Source: Chaenocephalus aceratus (Eukaryota > Chordata > Actinopteri > Perciformes > Channichthyidae). Taken from it: DNA of 64,000 bases. A program made the position numbers and the translations under genes. The notes beneath the pieces were generated by a model, which saw nothing but the letters and a program-made list of their open reading frames with translations, did no database searches and was not told the DNA's origin. Positions 42,344 through 53,905 of this stretch are shown piece after piece. The number at the start of each line of letters is the position of its first letter. Position 1 is the first letter of the stretch. The stretch lies in NCBI GenBank assembly GCA_023974075.1, contig CM043785.1, forward strand, positions 23,067,169 to 23,131,168. Reading direction: 5' to 3'.

Positions 42344-43541
42344 TTATCCGTGGTCGGGTCGCGGGGGTAGCAGTTCCAGCAGAGAACCCCAAACTTTCTT
42401 TTCCCTGGTCACATCAACCACCTCTGACTGGGGGATCCCAAGGCGCTCCCAGGCCAGCGTAGAGATATAATCCCTCCACTTGGTCCTAGGTCTACCCCTT
42501 GGTCTCTTCCCAGCTGGACGTGCCTGGAACACCTCCCTAGGGAGGCGCCCAGGTGGCATCCTAACTAGGTGCCCGAACCACCTCAACTGGCTCCTCTCGA
42601 CGCGAAGGAGGAGCGGTTCAACTCCGAGTCCCTCCCGGAGGACTGAACTTCTCACCTTATCCCTAAGGGAGACACAAGCCACCCTGCGGAGAAAACCCAT
42701 CTCGGCCGCTTGTATCCGCAATCTCGTTCTTTCGGTCATGACCCATCCACGCCTCAAAATCCGATCCATGTATATTACAAACAGGATTGGTGACAAAGCG
42801 CAGCCCTGGCGGAGGCCAACCCTCGCCGGAAATGGGTCCGACTTACTGCCGAGGACCCGGACACAGCTCTCGCTTTGGGAGTACAGAGATTGGATGGCCC
42901 TGAGTAGAGACCCCCTCACCCCATACTCCCGCAGCACCTCCCACAGTACCTCCCTGGGAACTCGGTCATACGCCTTCTCCAAGTCTACAAAACACATGTA
43001 GACCGGATAAGCGTACTCCCAGGCCCCCTCCAGGATCCTTGTGAGAGTAAAAAGCTGATCCGTCGTGCCACAACCAGGACGGAATCCGCATTGTTCCTCC
43101 TCAATCTGAGGTTCGACAATCGGCCTGACCCTCCTTTCGAGTACCTTAGAGTAAACTTTCCCGGGGAGGCTGACTAGTGTGATGCCTCTGTAATTGGCAC
43201 ACACCCTCTGATCCCCCTTTTTGAAAAGGGGAACCACCACCCCGGTCTGCCACTCCTTCGGTACTGTTTCCGACTTCCACGCAACGTTGATGAGACGTGT
43301 CAACCATGACAGTCCCTCAACACCCAGAGCCTTCAGAATTTCTGGGCGGATCTCATCCACCCCCGGGGCTTTGCCACTGTGGAGTTGATTGACGACCTCA
43401 GTGACCTCCCCCCGGGAGATTGGTGTTGATCCCCCGTCATACTCCAGCTCTGCCTCTAACATAGAGGGCGGAGTTGTCGCGTTCAGGAGTTCCTCAAAGT
43501 GTTCCTTCCAACGCCCTAACACTCCATCAGTTGAAGTCAAC
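42344..43541 (-). pseudogene. I/Nimb-like RT lacking its catalytic motif
   Basis: Open for 398 codons: GKAPGVDEIRPEILKALGVE (block 1), GVVVPLFKKGDQRVCANYRG (block 2), EEQCGFRPGCGTTDQLFTL, VYMCFVDLEKAYDRVPREVL (block 3), VGLRQGCALSPILFVIYMDR (block 4). Right after MDRILRR the frame jumps to WVMTERTRLRIQAAEMGFLR, the post-RT region, so the F/YADD block and about 150 codons are missing. The junction near 42750 keeps the frame. The C-terminus has QLRWFGHLVRMPPGRLPREV and GKRPRGRPRTKWRDY. An RT without its aspartates cannot act. Confidence 0.8.
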
Positions 43542-43833
43542 TCAGGACAGCAGAAAGCTTACACACCTTCCGGCGCAGACTGAAAACTCATCTCTTTCGA
43601 CTCCACTTCGAGCGATAGAATGACTAACAAAGAACTGCTAACAGAGCACTTATATACTAATAAAGGACTGGCTTATCTAAAGCCAGTTGAGTAGCACTTG
43701 AAATGATTGGCTCTATGAAACCTGATGTACTTATATGATTCTGTTTTCCTCAAGGTTGTGTCTTCCTGGTCGAATGTACTTATTGTAAGTCGCTTTGGAT
43801 AAAAGCGTCAGCTAAATGCAATGTAATGTAATG
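43542..43833 (+). mobile_element. Very short L2 (family b) with TCAAC duplication
   Basis: 292 bp on the plus strand: the last L2 codons (HTFRRRLKTHLFRLHFER), the 3' untranslated region and the tail TAAATGCAATGTAATGTAATG. TCAAC flanks it at 43537-43541 and 43834-43838. It interrupts the I/Nimb-like LINE. Confidence 0.85.
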
Positions 43834-43838
43834 TCAAC

Positions 43839-44330
43839 AACGTCCCATCCTTACTGTACACAGCTTGGATGGTCCCCTGCTTCCCCCTCCTGAGGTGTCG
43901 GACAGTTTTCCAGAACAACTTTGGTGCCGCCCGAAAGTCCTTTTCCATGTCTTCTTCGAACTTCTCCCACACCCGCTGCTTTGCCTCGGCCACGGCTGAG
44001 GCTGCTGCCCTTCGGGCCTGTCGGTACCTTGCAGCTGCCTCGGGAGTCCCCCGGGATAACAAATCCCTGAAGGCCTCCTTCTTCAGTCAGACGGCTTCCC
44101 TGACCACCGGTGTCCACCAGGAGGTTCGAGGGTTACCGCTCCTTGAGGCACCTAAGACCTTGAGACCACAGCTCCCCGCCGCGGCTTCGCCAATAGAGGC
44201 TTTGAACACAGAGCACTCTGGTTCAATGTCCCCAACCTCCACAGGAATGCCCGAAAAGCTCCGCCGGAGGTGTGAGTTGAAGGCCTCCTGAACCAAGCGG
44301 CAAACTTTGGGGAAGAGCTGGGACGCCAAT
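43839..44330 (-). pseudogene. I/Nimb-like LINE, pre-RT region
   Basis: Broken frames encode the linker before RT: GTPEAAARYRQARRAAASAV, AEAKQRVWEKFEEDMEKDFR, KLFWKTVRHLRRGKQ. It continues into the RT across the L2 insert (SVDSTDGVLGRWKEHFEELL-type codons begin at 43540). Confidence 0.7.
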
Positions 44331-44660
44331 ACGGAAGTGCCACACACTGCAGTTCATATATTGGCCGATAGGGACTGGCTGCAGAAAGGAGCAATTTCCA
44401 TAGACCCCCATGTTAAAATGCCCAACTATACAGCAGAAAAAAACATGTTTCTACCCATGGATGCAATACATATTATTATGAATATAGTTAGGTTCCACCT
44501 TCATGATTATGGATCTGTGAGTGAATTGTTTTCTAACACGACCCTTTTATTTATATTAGGTCTTAACGTTTTTGCATAAATTAGGGCGTGGTCACATTGA
44601 GTGATGGCTCTGTCAAGTGACTGCTGCTACTAGCTTCTCCCTTCTCTGCTAGCTGCTCCG
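44331..44660. repeat. Dispersed fish repeat fragment (class unknown)
   Basis: CCATAGACCCCCATGTTAAA, ATGCCCAACTATACAGCAGA and TTAGGGCGTGGTCACATTGA are words I associate with a widespread fish repeat. No coding sequence; a member of a DNA-transposon family is possible. Confidence 0.35.
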
Positions 44661-45281
44661 TAAAGCTACTGGGACTCTGCCTGCTCAGCTCATCCAGGGA
44701 ACACAACTTGAAGCCGGCCGTGGTTGTTTGTTCTTCATGCTTATATATCGGACTATTGTGACTCGCTCTGCAGTTAAAACAGACGGTGCATGCATGCGGT
44801 TTTGCAGTAAGTGAACATCGAGTACTTCTTTATGTGTTAATGATTTTAATCGGCTACGTAATGAATGTTAAGGCTTGGTTTAGTGTGTAAGCGAGTGGTA
44901 GCTACATTGGTGCTAAAGATGCTAATCGTAGCCTACAACTTAAAATCATAGACTGTATATATAAAGGTTAAAACAAAATAGACAAGTGTTAAGCGTTAAG
45001 TGGGATAATACTGTAGAACAAACGGCTTCTGTTTGAGGGTATAAAATATGGTCATCCTTGTAACGTAGAGAGATATTGTATTATGTAGGTATAGGAACTG
45101 TATGCATCGCTAAGGTTAATTTAAATTGGCTATGCTCAAGTATGTAGACAAGCTAACGTCGAAGTAGTGTATGTGAAATCAACCTCACAATAAGATGTGT
45201 GTATATTACAATTATTAATGTCATATTTCAAGATGATTACCAGGGTTGCCAACTTTGGGTTCCTGGCTGGAGTGAGATTTT
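44661..45281. other. Unassigned stretch before the Gypsy element
   Basis: About 620 bp with no open frame, repeat or signal that I can support. It ends with GATAG, the Gypsy target duplication, starting at 45282. Confidence 0.4.
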
Positions 45282-45286
45282 GATAG

Positions 45287-45701
45287 TGTCACAAGTTAGA
45301 CACTTCTATTATTGTTTGTTTGATGCCTCATCTAAACTCTCCTGTCATTTCAGATCCTGCTTTCCTCCAGGCCCTTGTAATCAGCTCATTTCCCTCACCT
45401 GGTCTCCCCAGCCCTTCCCCTCACCTGTTACTCATTCCCTCATCACTCCACAGTATTTATACCACCTCATTATCAGTTGTCCTTTGCCAGATTGTCTTGT
45501 CGTTTCCGCCAAGCTCTCCAGTGAGTGTTGTGCTCTAGTCCCGAGTTTTGTCCTGCCCAGTTTTCGATTCCTGCCTGCCTGTCTGACGGATTTACTGGTT
45601 TTGACTCTGCCTGTCCTTGACCTGGAATAAACTGAACATTACTATACTGGTTGTATCTGAGTCGTGCTATTGGGTTCTGATCTGTACCTGTGATCATGAC
45701 A
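45287..45701 (+). repeat. Gypsy 5' LTR
   Basis: 415 bp, TG...CA ends, AATAAA near 45626. It is identical to the 3' LTR except at three positions (CTTCTATT/CTTATATT, GATCCTGC/GATCCCGC, GATCATGA/GATCGTGA). Confidence 0.95.
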
Positions 45702-45718
45702 GTACAATCTGGCCAAAC

Positions 45719-46611
45719 ATGAATCCAGCCGACTCAGCGACAGAACCGCCTTCGCACGATATCGTGTTACAACGCCACGAGCAGCAGCTTACCTTCATGG
45801 CTGTAGCGATGCAGGAGATGGCCGCTCGTTTCGAACGGACCTTTGTGAATCTCCGTGATCATCTTCAGACCTGTCCTGCAACGGTCCATGGCCCGGAACT
45901 AACTCCAGCTTCCGCTGTTCAAATCCAGAGCCCTCCGGCATCGGATGCACGCCTGCCTCCTCCGGAACGCTACTCTGGAGCCCCAGGTTCGCGCAGACCA
46001 TTCCTGGTCCAATGTTCCCTCGCCTTCGAGCTTCAGCCTTCCGCCTTCCCAACAGAAAGATCCCGGGTGGCGTATATTGTCTCTCTTCTCACGGGCAAAG
46101 CTAAAGACTGGGGTACCGCCGAATGGGAAAGACAATCCTCTGCCTGCTCGTCTGTAAGCGTATTCTCCGATGAACTGCGTAAAGTTTTTGATCACGCTAC
46201 ACCCGGAAGAGAGGTAGCTCGGGGACTGTTTAACCTGGTGCAAGGAGGGAGATCTGTGTCCGATTACTCCATCGAGTTTCGTACCATAGCCGCCGAGAGT
46301 AACTGGAATGCTTCTTCACTTCTCGATGCCTTCTTAAACGGTCTGTCGGTTCGCCTTAAAGACGAGCTGGCAGCTAGGGACCTTCCTGCTGATTTAGATG
46401 AGCTGGTGGCTCTCTCCATCCGCATTGACTGCCATCTGCGGGAGCGGAGGAGAGAGAGGGTTTTCTCCGTCGCCCCTCAGGCTCCGCCTCTCCCGTCAGC
46501 GCATGCTACTGAACAGGTGAGAGGAGGATTTTCTAACTCGTCTGAACCAATGCAGCTGGGGCGGACCCGGCTCTCCGAGGCAGAACAACAGCGCCGCCTG
46601 CGGGACAACTG
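45719..46611 (+). CDS. Gypsy gag (capsid region), fused in frame to L2 RT
   Basis: From the ATG at 45719 (MNPADSATEPPSHD) about 298 codons of gag are intact: coiled-coil-like start, ERYSGAPGSRRPFLVQCSLA, VAYIVSLLTGKAKDWGTAEW, FDHATPGREVARGLFNLVQG, SVSDYSIEFRTIAAESNWN, typical of fish chromovirus capsids. The start is chosen 18 bp after the LTR; the frame is open further upstream only through LTR sequence. At RRLRDN the L2 begins, and by chance its RT is in the same frame, so gag and RT form one uninterrupted frame to 48487. The CCHC knuckle lies beyond, at 49096. Confidence 0.85.
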
Positions 46612-48487
46612 CTGTCTTCACTTTGAAATTTATAAAGAGAGACTTGGCCTTTATAATTTGGAATTGAAAAACGCGCGACAATCATTCTTCTCTGACATCA
46701 TTACCAAAAACAAAAACAACGCACGTGCCTTGTTTGCTACCGTCGACAGACTAACTAATCCCCCAGTGTCAGTAGCCTCTGCATTTCTAACCACCAGGGC
46801 GTGCAATGATTTTGCCTCCTTTTTCACTGACAAAATTCAGAAAATCAGACAAGCAGTCAGTGCCTCTGCATCAGGAACAGCAAATGTGCTGTCTCTGTGT
46901 CCACTTAACATCAATTCAGACATCATGACACAATTCCATCAGATTAATGATAAAAACCTAGAGGACATTATACAACTTCTGAAGTCCTCCTCCTGCTGCC
47001 TTGATATTATTCCAACAGGATTTTTCAAAGATGTTTTGCCTTGCATGGCCTCAGAACTACTTCATATAGTAAAAAAATCTCTTCACTCAGGTATTTTTCC
47101 ACAGGCCCTGAAAACTGCAGTCATTAAACCGCTCTTAAAAAAGAATAATCTAGATGCTTCAGTAATGAACAATTACAGGCCCATATCAAACCTGCCATTT
47201 CTAGGTAAGATCATTGAAAAAGTTGTTTTTCAACAGTTAAGTAATTTCTTGCATTTAAATAGTTGTTTCGATGTGTTCCAGTCAGGCTTTCGTCCAAACC
47301 ACAGCACTGAGACTGCTCTTGTAAAGGTCTTTAACGACATCCACTTAAACACAGACAGTGGCAGAACTTCAGTGTTAGTATTATTAGATCTCAGTGCTGC
47401 GTTTGACACTGTTGACCACAGCATATTACTAGACCGACTGGAAAACTGGGTGGGACTTTCGGAAACAGTTCTAAATTGGTTTAAATCCTACTTAAAGGAT
47501 AGAAACAACTTTGTTTCTATAGGTAAATACACATCTGAGTTGACAAATATGACATGTGGGGTTCCTCAAGGCTCCATCTTGGGGCCTCTTCTCTTTAACA
47601 TCTACATGCTACCACTGGCTCAGATAATGAAGAACAACAAAATAAGTTACCATAGCTATGCAGATGACACACACATTTACGTAACAATTTCACCAGGAGA
47701 CTATGCTCCAATTCAAACACTGAGTAAGTGCATTGAACACATCAATGACTGGATGTGTCAGAACTTTCTCCAATTAAACAAAGATAAAACTGAGGTAATG
47801 GTCTTTGGAGCCAAGGCAGAACGTTTAAAAGTTAGTGCTGAGCTTCAGTCTGCAATGTTCAAACCAACAGATAAAGCCAGGAATCTAGGTGTAGTCATGG
47901 ACTCTGACCTGAGTTTCAACAGTCACATTAAAACAGTTACTAAATCAGCCTACTATCACCTAAAGAATATATCTAGGATTAAAAGACTAATGTCACAGCA
48001 GGATTTGGAAAAACTTGTCCATGCCTTTATCTTCAGTAGACTCGACTACTGCAATGGTGTCTTCACAGGTCTCACTAAAAAATCTATTAGAAAGCTGCAG
48101 CTGATTCAGAACGCCGCTGCTCGAGTCCTCACTAACACTAAGAAAGTTTACCACATCACTCCTGTTCTGAAGTCTTTACACTGGCTTCCTGTGTGTCAAA
48201 GAATAGATTTCAAAATATTGCTGCTGGTTTATAAAGCACTGAATGGTTTAGGCCCAAAATACATTACTGACCTCCTGCTAAACTATGAAACATCCAGATC
48301 TCTCAGGTCTTCAGGGACTGGTCAGCTTTCTGTCCCCAGAGTCAGAACTAAACATGGAGAAGCAGCATTCAGTTATTATGCTCCAAATATCTGGAACAAA
48401 CTCCCAGAAACCTGCAGGTCCGCTGCAACTCTTACTACTTTTAAATCCAGGCTGAAGACTTTTCTTTTTGTCGCTGCTTTTAATTGA
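46612..48487 (+). CDS. L2 (family c) reverse transcriptase, intact frame
   Basis: 625 codons without interruption: SCCLDIIPTGFFKDVLPCMA (block 1), [20 protein letters not shown] (block 2), [38 protein letters not shown] (block 3), MTCGVPQGSILGPLLFNIYM (block 4), YHSYADDTHIYVTI (block 5, both aspartates), LQLNKDKTEVMVFG, ARNLGVVMDSDLSFNSHIK, and the C-terminal LKSLHWLPVCQRIDFKILLL, FKSRLKTFLFVAAFN stop. Only the endonuclease and ORF1 are missing. Translation would be as a C-terminal extension of gag. Confidence 0.9.
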
Positions 48488-49095
48488 ACTTAAACTGCAC
48501 TGTAACTTTTATCCATGTACTTTTTCTTGTAATGTTTAAACGTAATTAAACTCCATGACATTTATGAGAGGGACTGCTCGAAAGAGATATTTGGAATATC
48601 TGGCATCGACGGATGAAAAATAGTGTTTTGGTAACAAGGAGTGTTTTGGTAACATTTTAAAGACTTTGTTATGGAAGCAAAGCAGGGGAGGGGGTGTGTA
48701 CAGCCTCCTGAGGGTCCGATTGTGGATGTCATGCGAGCAAAATATGGTGAAGAAAGTCTGTCTAAATTAAATATATGGAAAATATTCATATTTTAGACTG
48801 CACTGTAACTTTTATCCATGTATTTTTCCTTAATGTTTATTTTATTAGCACTGTAACTTTTATCCATGTACTTTTTCTTGTAATGTTTAATTGAACTATT
48901 CATATTTTAGACTGCACTGTAACTTTTATCCATGTATTTTTCCTTAATGTTTATTTTATTAGCTTTTCTTTTTTAATGCTTAATGTCTTTCATTTCTTTT
49001 TTGTAAAGCACTTTGAATTACCCTGCGTCGAAAAGTGCTATATAAATAAACTTGACTTGCCTTGCCTTGCCTTGCCTTGCCTTGCCTTGCCTTGC
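48488..49095 (+). repeat. L2 (family c) 3' untranslated region with internal repeats
   Basis: CACTGTAACTTTTATCCATG occurs at about 48497, 48803, 48849 and 48916. TATTTTTCCTTAATGTTTAT occurs twice. The end is the pentamer run 49055-49095 (TTGCC). Confidence 0.7.
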
Positions 49096-49179
49096 CTTTA
49101 CTGCGGCCAGGAGGGTCATCTTGCCTTCTCTTGTCCTGTAAAAGACAGGGCTTACCAGTCATCCAGAGGGCGCTGGTGA
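49096..49179 (+). pseudogene. Gypsy gag C-terminus, CCHC zinc knuckle
   Basis: [17 protein letters not shown], with the first cysteine codon overlapping the L2 tail, is a CX2CX4HX4C knuckle, followed by [11 protein letters not shown] and a stop at 49177-49179. It would bind RNA. It is in another frame than the upstream gag because of the L2. Confidence 0.85.
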
Positions 49180-50370
49180 GCCGTATGATGAATTTAGAAA
49201 TGCCCTCTCGACCCCTAACCCATGCTCAGCTGAGCTGCTTGGGGAAAATGCACACTGTGGCAGTTCTTATTGACTCTGGTGCTGATGCCAGTCTTTTGGA
49301 CATAACACTGGCCTTTCAAATGGGACTTGGTCGGGAGGCTTTGGAGAAGCCCATCAATGCTACAGCTCTAGATGGTCGTCTTCTCTGCAGAGTGACACAC
49401 CGTTCAACTCCAGTTCAAATGAGCATGTCAGGTAATCACAGCGAAACACTCGCTTTTCACCTTATCCATGCACCACATCAGCCTGTCATTTTGGGGTTTC
49501 CTTGGTTAAGGAGGCATAATCCTCATATAGATTGGGCTTCAGGGACTATTAGAGAGTGGAGTGCTCATTGTCATGCTGTCTGCTTAAGATCTAGTTCCTC
49601 AATTGATTCCAGTCAGCCGAGGATCTCTGAGTGTGAAGACCTTTCCGGTGTTCCCAAGGATTACTGGGACCTTAAAGAGGCCTTTAACAAAGTTCGGGCC
49701 ACCTCACTCCCACCTCATCGTGCTAATGACTGTCCTATTGACCTGTTACCTGGTACTTCTCCTCCTAGAGGTCGACTTTTTTCTTTATCGGCTCCTGAAA
49801 CTAAGTCAATGGAGAAGTATATCAATGACTCTTTGGATGCAGGGCTTATCCGGCCTTCATCATCTCCTGCTGGTGCAGGTTTTTTCTTCGTGGGTAAGAA
49901 GGATAAGACTCTGCACCCATGCATTGACTACAGAGGACTCAATAACATCACTGTCAAGAACAGGTACCCCCTTCCACTTGTTTCCTCTGCATTTGAACTG
50001 TTACAAGGCGCTACTATTTTTACCAAGCTGGACCTACGTAATGCGTACCATTTGGTGAGAATCAGGGAGGGGGACGAGTGGAAGACGGGATTTAACACTC
50101 CTAGTGGACATTATGAGTATTTAGTCATGCCTTTTGGACTCACCAATGCACCTGCAGTCTTCCAGGGGTTGGTGAATGATGTTCTGCGGGATCTTCTCAA
50201 TATCTGTGTTTTTGTATACCTGGATGACATTTTGATTTTTTCCAAGTCTAAACAGGAGCATGTGGTCCATGTTTGCCTAGTCCTCCAGAGGCTCTTGGAG
50301 AACCACCTCTTTGTCAAGGCCGAGAAGATTCATTCCCTTCCGGTGGTCCTCGGTGGCCGAAGGGGCTTTT
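49180..50370 (+). pseudogene. Gypsy pol: protease and reverse transcriptase
   Basis: The pol frame is open from 49062 through the gag end to 50375. Protease: [20 protein letters not shown] (DSG active site) and [121 protein letters not shown] (YLDD). After VKAEK about 70 codons of the RT thumb are deleted, and RNase H follows in a different frame from about 50340. Non-functional. Confidence 0.9.
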
Positions 50371-51115
50371 GGTGAGTTAAAGTCACGCTTCACCTCTGCT
50401 CCCATTTTGATTTTTCCAGACTCTACTCGGCAGTTTACTGTAGAGGTAGATGCGTCGGACACTGGAGTTGGGGCTGTTCTTTCTCAACGGTCGGCCGAGG
50501 ATCAGAAGATGCACCCGTGTGCCTTCTTCTCCCGGAAGCTGTCTCCAGCAGAAATAAATTACGACATTGGAAATGGAGAACTGTTGGCAGTGAAACTTGC
50601 CCTGGAAGAATGGAGACACTGGTTGGAGGGAGCAGAGCAGCCTTTTGTGGTCTGGACGGATCACAACAATTTGGAGTACATCCGTTCAGCTAAGCGGCTG
50701 AACTCTCGTCAAGCCAGGTGGGCTCTGTTTTTCACACGCTTTGATTTTTCTCTTTCATACAGACCTGGTTCTAAGAACATCAAATATGACGCCCTGTCTC
50801 GCCAGTTCCAGCCAGAGAGCTCTCCATCTTATTCTGAGAATATCATCGCTTCTACATGTGTCATTGGTCTGGTGACCTGGGAGGTGGAGGATAAGGTCAA
50901 GCGCTCTCATGCTGAACACCCAGCCCCAAGTGCCTGTCCTGTTAACCGTCTGTTTGTTCCTGCCACTCTCCGTACCCAGGTTCTCCAGTGGGGTCATAAC
51001 TCTCGCCTGGCTTGTCACTCAGGAGTGAGACGGTCCCTAGCCCTGATTCGACAGCGATTTTGGTGGTCTTCCATGGAGAAGGATCCCAAGGAATTCATTG
51101 CTGCTTGCCTAGTCT
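50340..51115 (+). pseudogene. Gypsy pol: RNase H and integrase zinc finger
   Basis: In frame from 50311: [39 protein letters not shown] (RNase H D), [20 protein letters not shown] (E), [20 protein letters not shown] (D), [18 protein letters not shown]. Integrase start: [20 protein letters not shown] (HH part of the HHCC finger), [27 protein letters not shown] (first C). The second finger C follows the insert at 53911 (LV/CSQNK). Confidence 0.9.
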
Positions 51116-51370
51116 AGGTAGGGACGGTTGGCGCAGTGGTCTGTGCGTTTGATCATCAGATCAAGGGGGCGTTGGGGAACTCCAGTTCGAAACCCGCTCC
51201 CGCCCCACTGCGTCAGGCCGTTGTGTCCTTGGGCAAGACACTTCACCCGAATTTGCTCCTGTGGGTATTGTCCACAGTAGATTACCATTACATGTATGAT
51301 CTGTAATGTGTATTTGTAAAGCGCTTTGAGAGTCTTTGATAAAGCGCTATAATAAATATAAGGATTATTA
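51116..51370 (+). mobile_element. tRNA-derived SINE, V-SINE-like
   Basis: The tRNA-like head contains A-box TTGGCGCAGTGG (from 51128) and B-box GTTCGAAACCC (51184 region). The body has TTGTGTCCTTGGGCAAGACA, the conserved core I associate with V-SINEs, and the tail GTAAAGCGCTTTGAGAGTC, AAGCGCTATAATAAATATAA. TAGTCT at 51110-51115 recurs at 53906-53911 as a possible target duplication enclosing SINE plus the next element. Confidence 0.75.
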
Positions 51371-53905
51371 GGGCCCGAGCACGATGTGCTAGGACCCAAC
51401 GGCGTCCTAGCACGAAATGCAAGGATACCTATTGTTATTGGTAGAATTCCTATTATTATTATTCCACAACGGAATGCTTCTTTTCAGGCCTTTAGGATGC
51501 TGAAAAAGTTGTATAATTTTGCACGGACGCCAGGACCGGTGAAAAATTTGATATTCTGGAGTCAATGAGTTCAAATTGTCCAACCTGCTCGCTTGCGCCA
51601 CCTATTTCAATTCCATTTTGGAAAAATTCACAAAGTCCCACCGTAACTCCGAATGACCTGAAATTTTGCAAACATATCCGGGTGGACCTGCTCTACAAAT
51701 AATCCAATTGGAATCCTTAGCTCCGCCTACTTTAATTTTTTTTAAATTAGCATAATTTTAAAAACACTTAAATATTCACTTCAATTTCAATTTTTAGTTT
51801 ATCAACACCAAACTTCGTATACAGTATCGCCGGAGGGTCATACACATTACCCTAGGAGATGAGCATGTTCAAACGATAAATATTTCCGCCATGAATTAAA
51901 ACGTACTCGCAAAAAGGCGGGGCTTAGAAAGAAATGATCATAATTCATCAACAATGTATCCAAACATCACAGATTTTGGTGGAAACGTTGAGTCTGTCTT
52001 GGGAACTAGGCACACCAAAGTATTTTTATTTTGGACTATAGGGGGGCCAAAAACACCACCAATTTATAACTCAAGAGCGGATGGACTAATCTTTTTGTTT
52101 TTTGTTTACACATACTCTCGGGGCGACTACGAACTTAGATTCAAAGTGTCGCAACAAATTCAGAATGTGGGCGTGGCCTATACATTATTTTTAAATTGCG
52201 ATAGCATAAAATGAGCTTCGGACGCAAAACTTGGGACACACGTCAGAGCCCAGGACCTTTTCGAAAATGTAAAAAAAAAACGTACATTTCAAAAAAACTG
52301 CTCACTAGCGCCCCTATTGTGTGGTAGTCACATATAGTTTCTCAAAACTTCACGAATTTTGGCACAGACATTTCTCATGGAATTGCGGATATATTTGTAA
52401 ATACATTTCATTAGCCCCGCCCCACAAAAAGTCGGCCATTTTGAAATATGTGCGTTTTTCAGCCATTTTACGCACGTTCTTGCGAACTCCTCCTAGGGGA
52501 ATGATCGGAAACATTTCAATGCAGGACAGGTTTAGCCCCTATCCCATATGATACTTAATTGAGGAGCACATTTTTGAAAAATTACTCGTGGAGGTCGTAA
52601 GCTAACAGCGAATACACCATTGTTGACGATTTACATGTCGCAAATTACTCCAAACCACTCGGATATAGTTATTCCGATATTCACGAAACGCTGTATACAT
52701 GTTGCTATTATGATTGCCCACATATTTCAAATTGCCTTCCATTAGCCCCGCCCCCCAGAAAGTCGGCCATTTTGAAAAATGTGCGTTTTTCAGCCATTTT
52801 ACGCACGTTCTTGCGAACTCCTCCTAGGGGAATGATCGGAAAAATTCCAATGCAGGACAGGTTCAGCCCCTATCCAATATGATACTTAATTGAGGAGCAC
52901 ATTTTTGAAAAATTACTCGTGGAGGTCGTAAGCTAACAGCGAATACACCATTTTTGACGATTTACATGTCACAAATTCATCCAAACTACTACATTTCCAT
53001 TTTTGGAAACCTTTACAAAGTGGCACCGTAACTCCGAATGACCTGAAATTGTGCCCACTTATTCGGGTGGACCTACTCTACATATTATGTCCCGGAACCC
53101 CAAAGCTCCAACTTCATTTTTTTTAAATTACCATAATGTTAAAAACAGTGAAATATTACCTTAAATTTCCATGTTTTCTTTTTCAACGCCAAACTTAGTA
53201 TACAGCATCAGTGGAGGGTCAGACACATTACTGTAGAAAATGAGCATGTTCAGTCGATAAATATGCCCGTCATTAATCTAAATGCTCATCACTGCTGTCA
53301 CTTCAGCCTTACATACTTTTACTTATAATTAAAAAATTACATCTGTGTGCCATGTAGTACTTGTCATTTTGCATAATACTGTATATACTTATTACATTGC
53401 TGTTAACATTGTCTTTTTTTAAATACTGTCTACACTTAATCTACAACTTCTCTCATATCATTGAATCTACATTATGGTTGTTTATATTTATCTGTTATCT
53501 TGGACTTCTTTGCGTCTTAGGTTTACATTTAAATGTTTGCTGTGACGGACTGCGGAGCTGAGCAAAACACACACTAACAGTTAGACCAAACACACTTAGC
53601 TATTCCATCTACCTCTGGAGCTAGCTAAACTAGTTATAAATATGTTTATTCTTCACTGTCGGCATATCGCTACCTGGTTGATGCAGGAAAAATGGTACCA
53701 ACACAACTGGCGCACATGCCTAAGATGTCCTGGTCAGAAACAAAGGAACGCAAAGTCAGGTAAACAATTTAGAGGGATGACAAACGGCTCATTTCGGAGG
53801 ACTGAGGGGGGGGACCAGCAACCCTCCCCGACAGGCGCACGGACGCGAGGGCCCGCTCATCACTGCGCGCACAAGTGCGACCGCAGTTTTAATTATTATT
53901 ATTAT
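51371..53905 (+). mobile_element. GGGCCCGAGCAC-type repeat element, no coding sequence
   Basis: Starts GGGCCCGAGCACGATGTGCT and ends with a run of ATT before 53906. It consists of diverged long tandem duplications: 52408-52640 and 52741-52985 share a roughly 333-bp period (ATTAGCCCCGCCCC, CACGTTCTTGCGAACTCC), and 51610-51890 resembles 53000-53280 (CCGTAACTCCGAATGACCTG). 53300-53900 is AT-rich then GC-rich without repeats. ATTATTAG at both borders may be an 8-bp duplication, but it lies in simple ATT repeats. DNA-transposon origin is likely but the superfamily is unknown. Confidence 0.5.

Larger units (their letters stand above)
42335..44330 (-). mobile_element. I/Nimb-like LINE, internally deleted, with L2 insert
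   Basis: The 3' end on the minus strand is GGATAAGCAGGAGAAGATGG followed by ATGT, the GGATAAGCGG-type end common in fish. Coding runs from about 44330 to 42344, interrupted by an L2 fragment at 43542-43833. It is 5'-truncated, as no endonuclease is present. I assign it to the I/Nimb group from RT style; an allied clade is possible. Confidence 0.7.
46612..49095 (+). mobile_element. 5'-truncated L2 LINE (family c) inside gag
   Basis: 2.48 kb, starting in the pre-RT region (FEIYKERLGLYNLELKNARQ) and ending with a tail of seven or so TTGCC units after AATAAACTTGAC. No clear target duplication, but the gag codons DN and LYCG match up on both sides. The 3' untranslated region (48488-49060) holds three copies of ACTGCACTGTAACTTTTATC, suggesting an internal duplication. 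Because it sits inside a Gypsy with nearly identical LTRs, it must be very young. Confidence 0.85.

Noticed and set aside
42480..43001. 173-codon plus-strand frame
   Set aside because: Antisense shadow of the I/Nimb-like RT.
45199..45630. 143-codon frame in the Gypsy LTR, repeated at 54906-55418
   Set aside because: It lies in LTR sequence and appears in both LTRs. LTRs of this group are noncoding.
51116..51200. Functional tRNA gene
   Set aside because: A- and B-box-like sequences are present, but the cloverleaf is degenerate and the SINE core and tail follow, so it is a SINE head.
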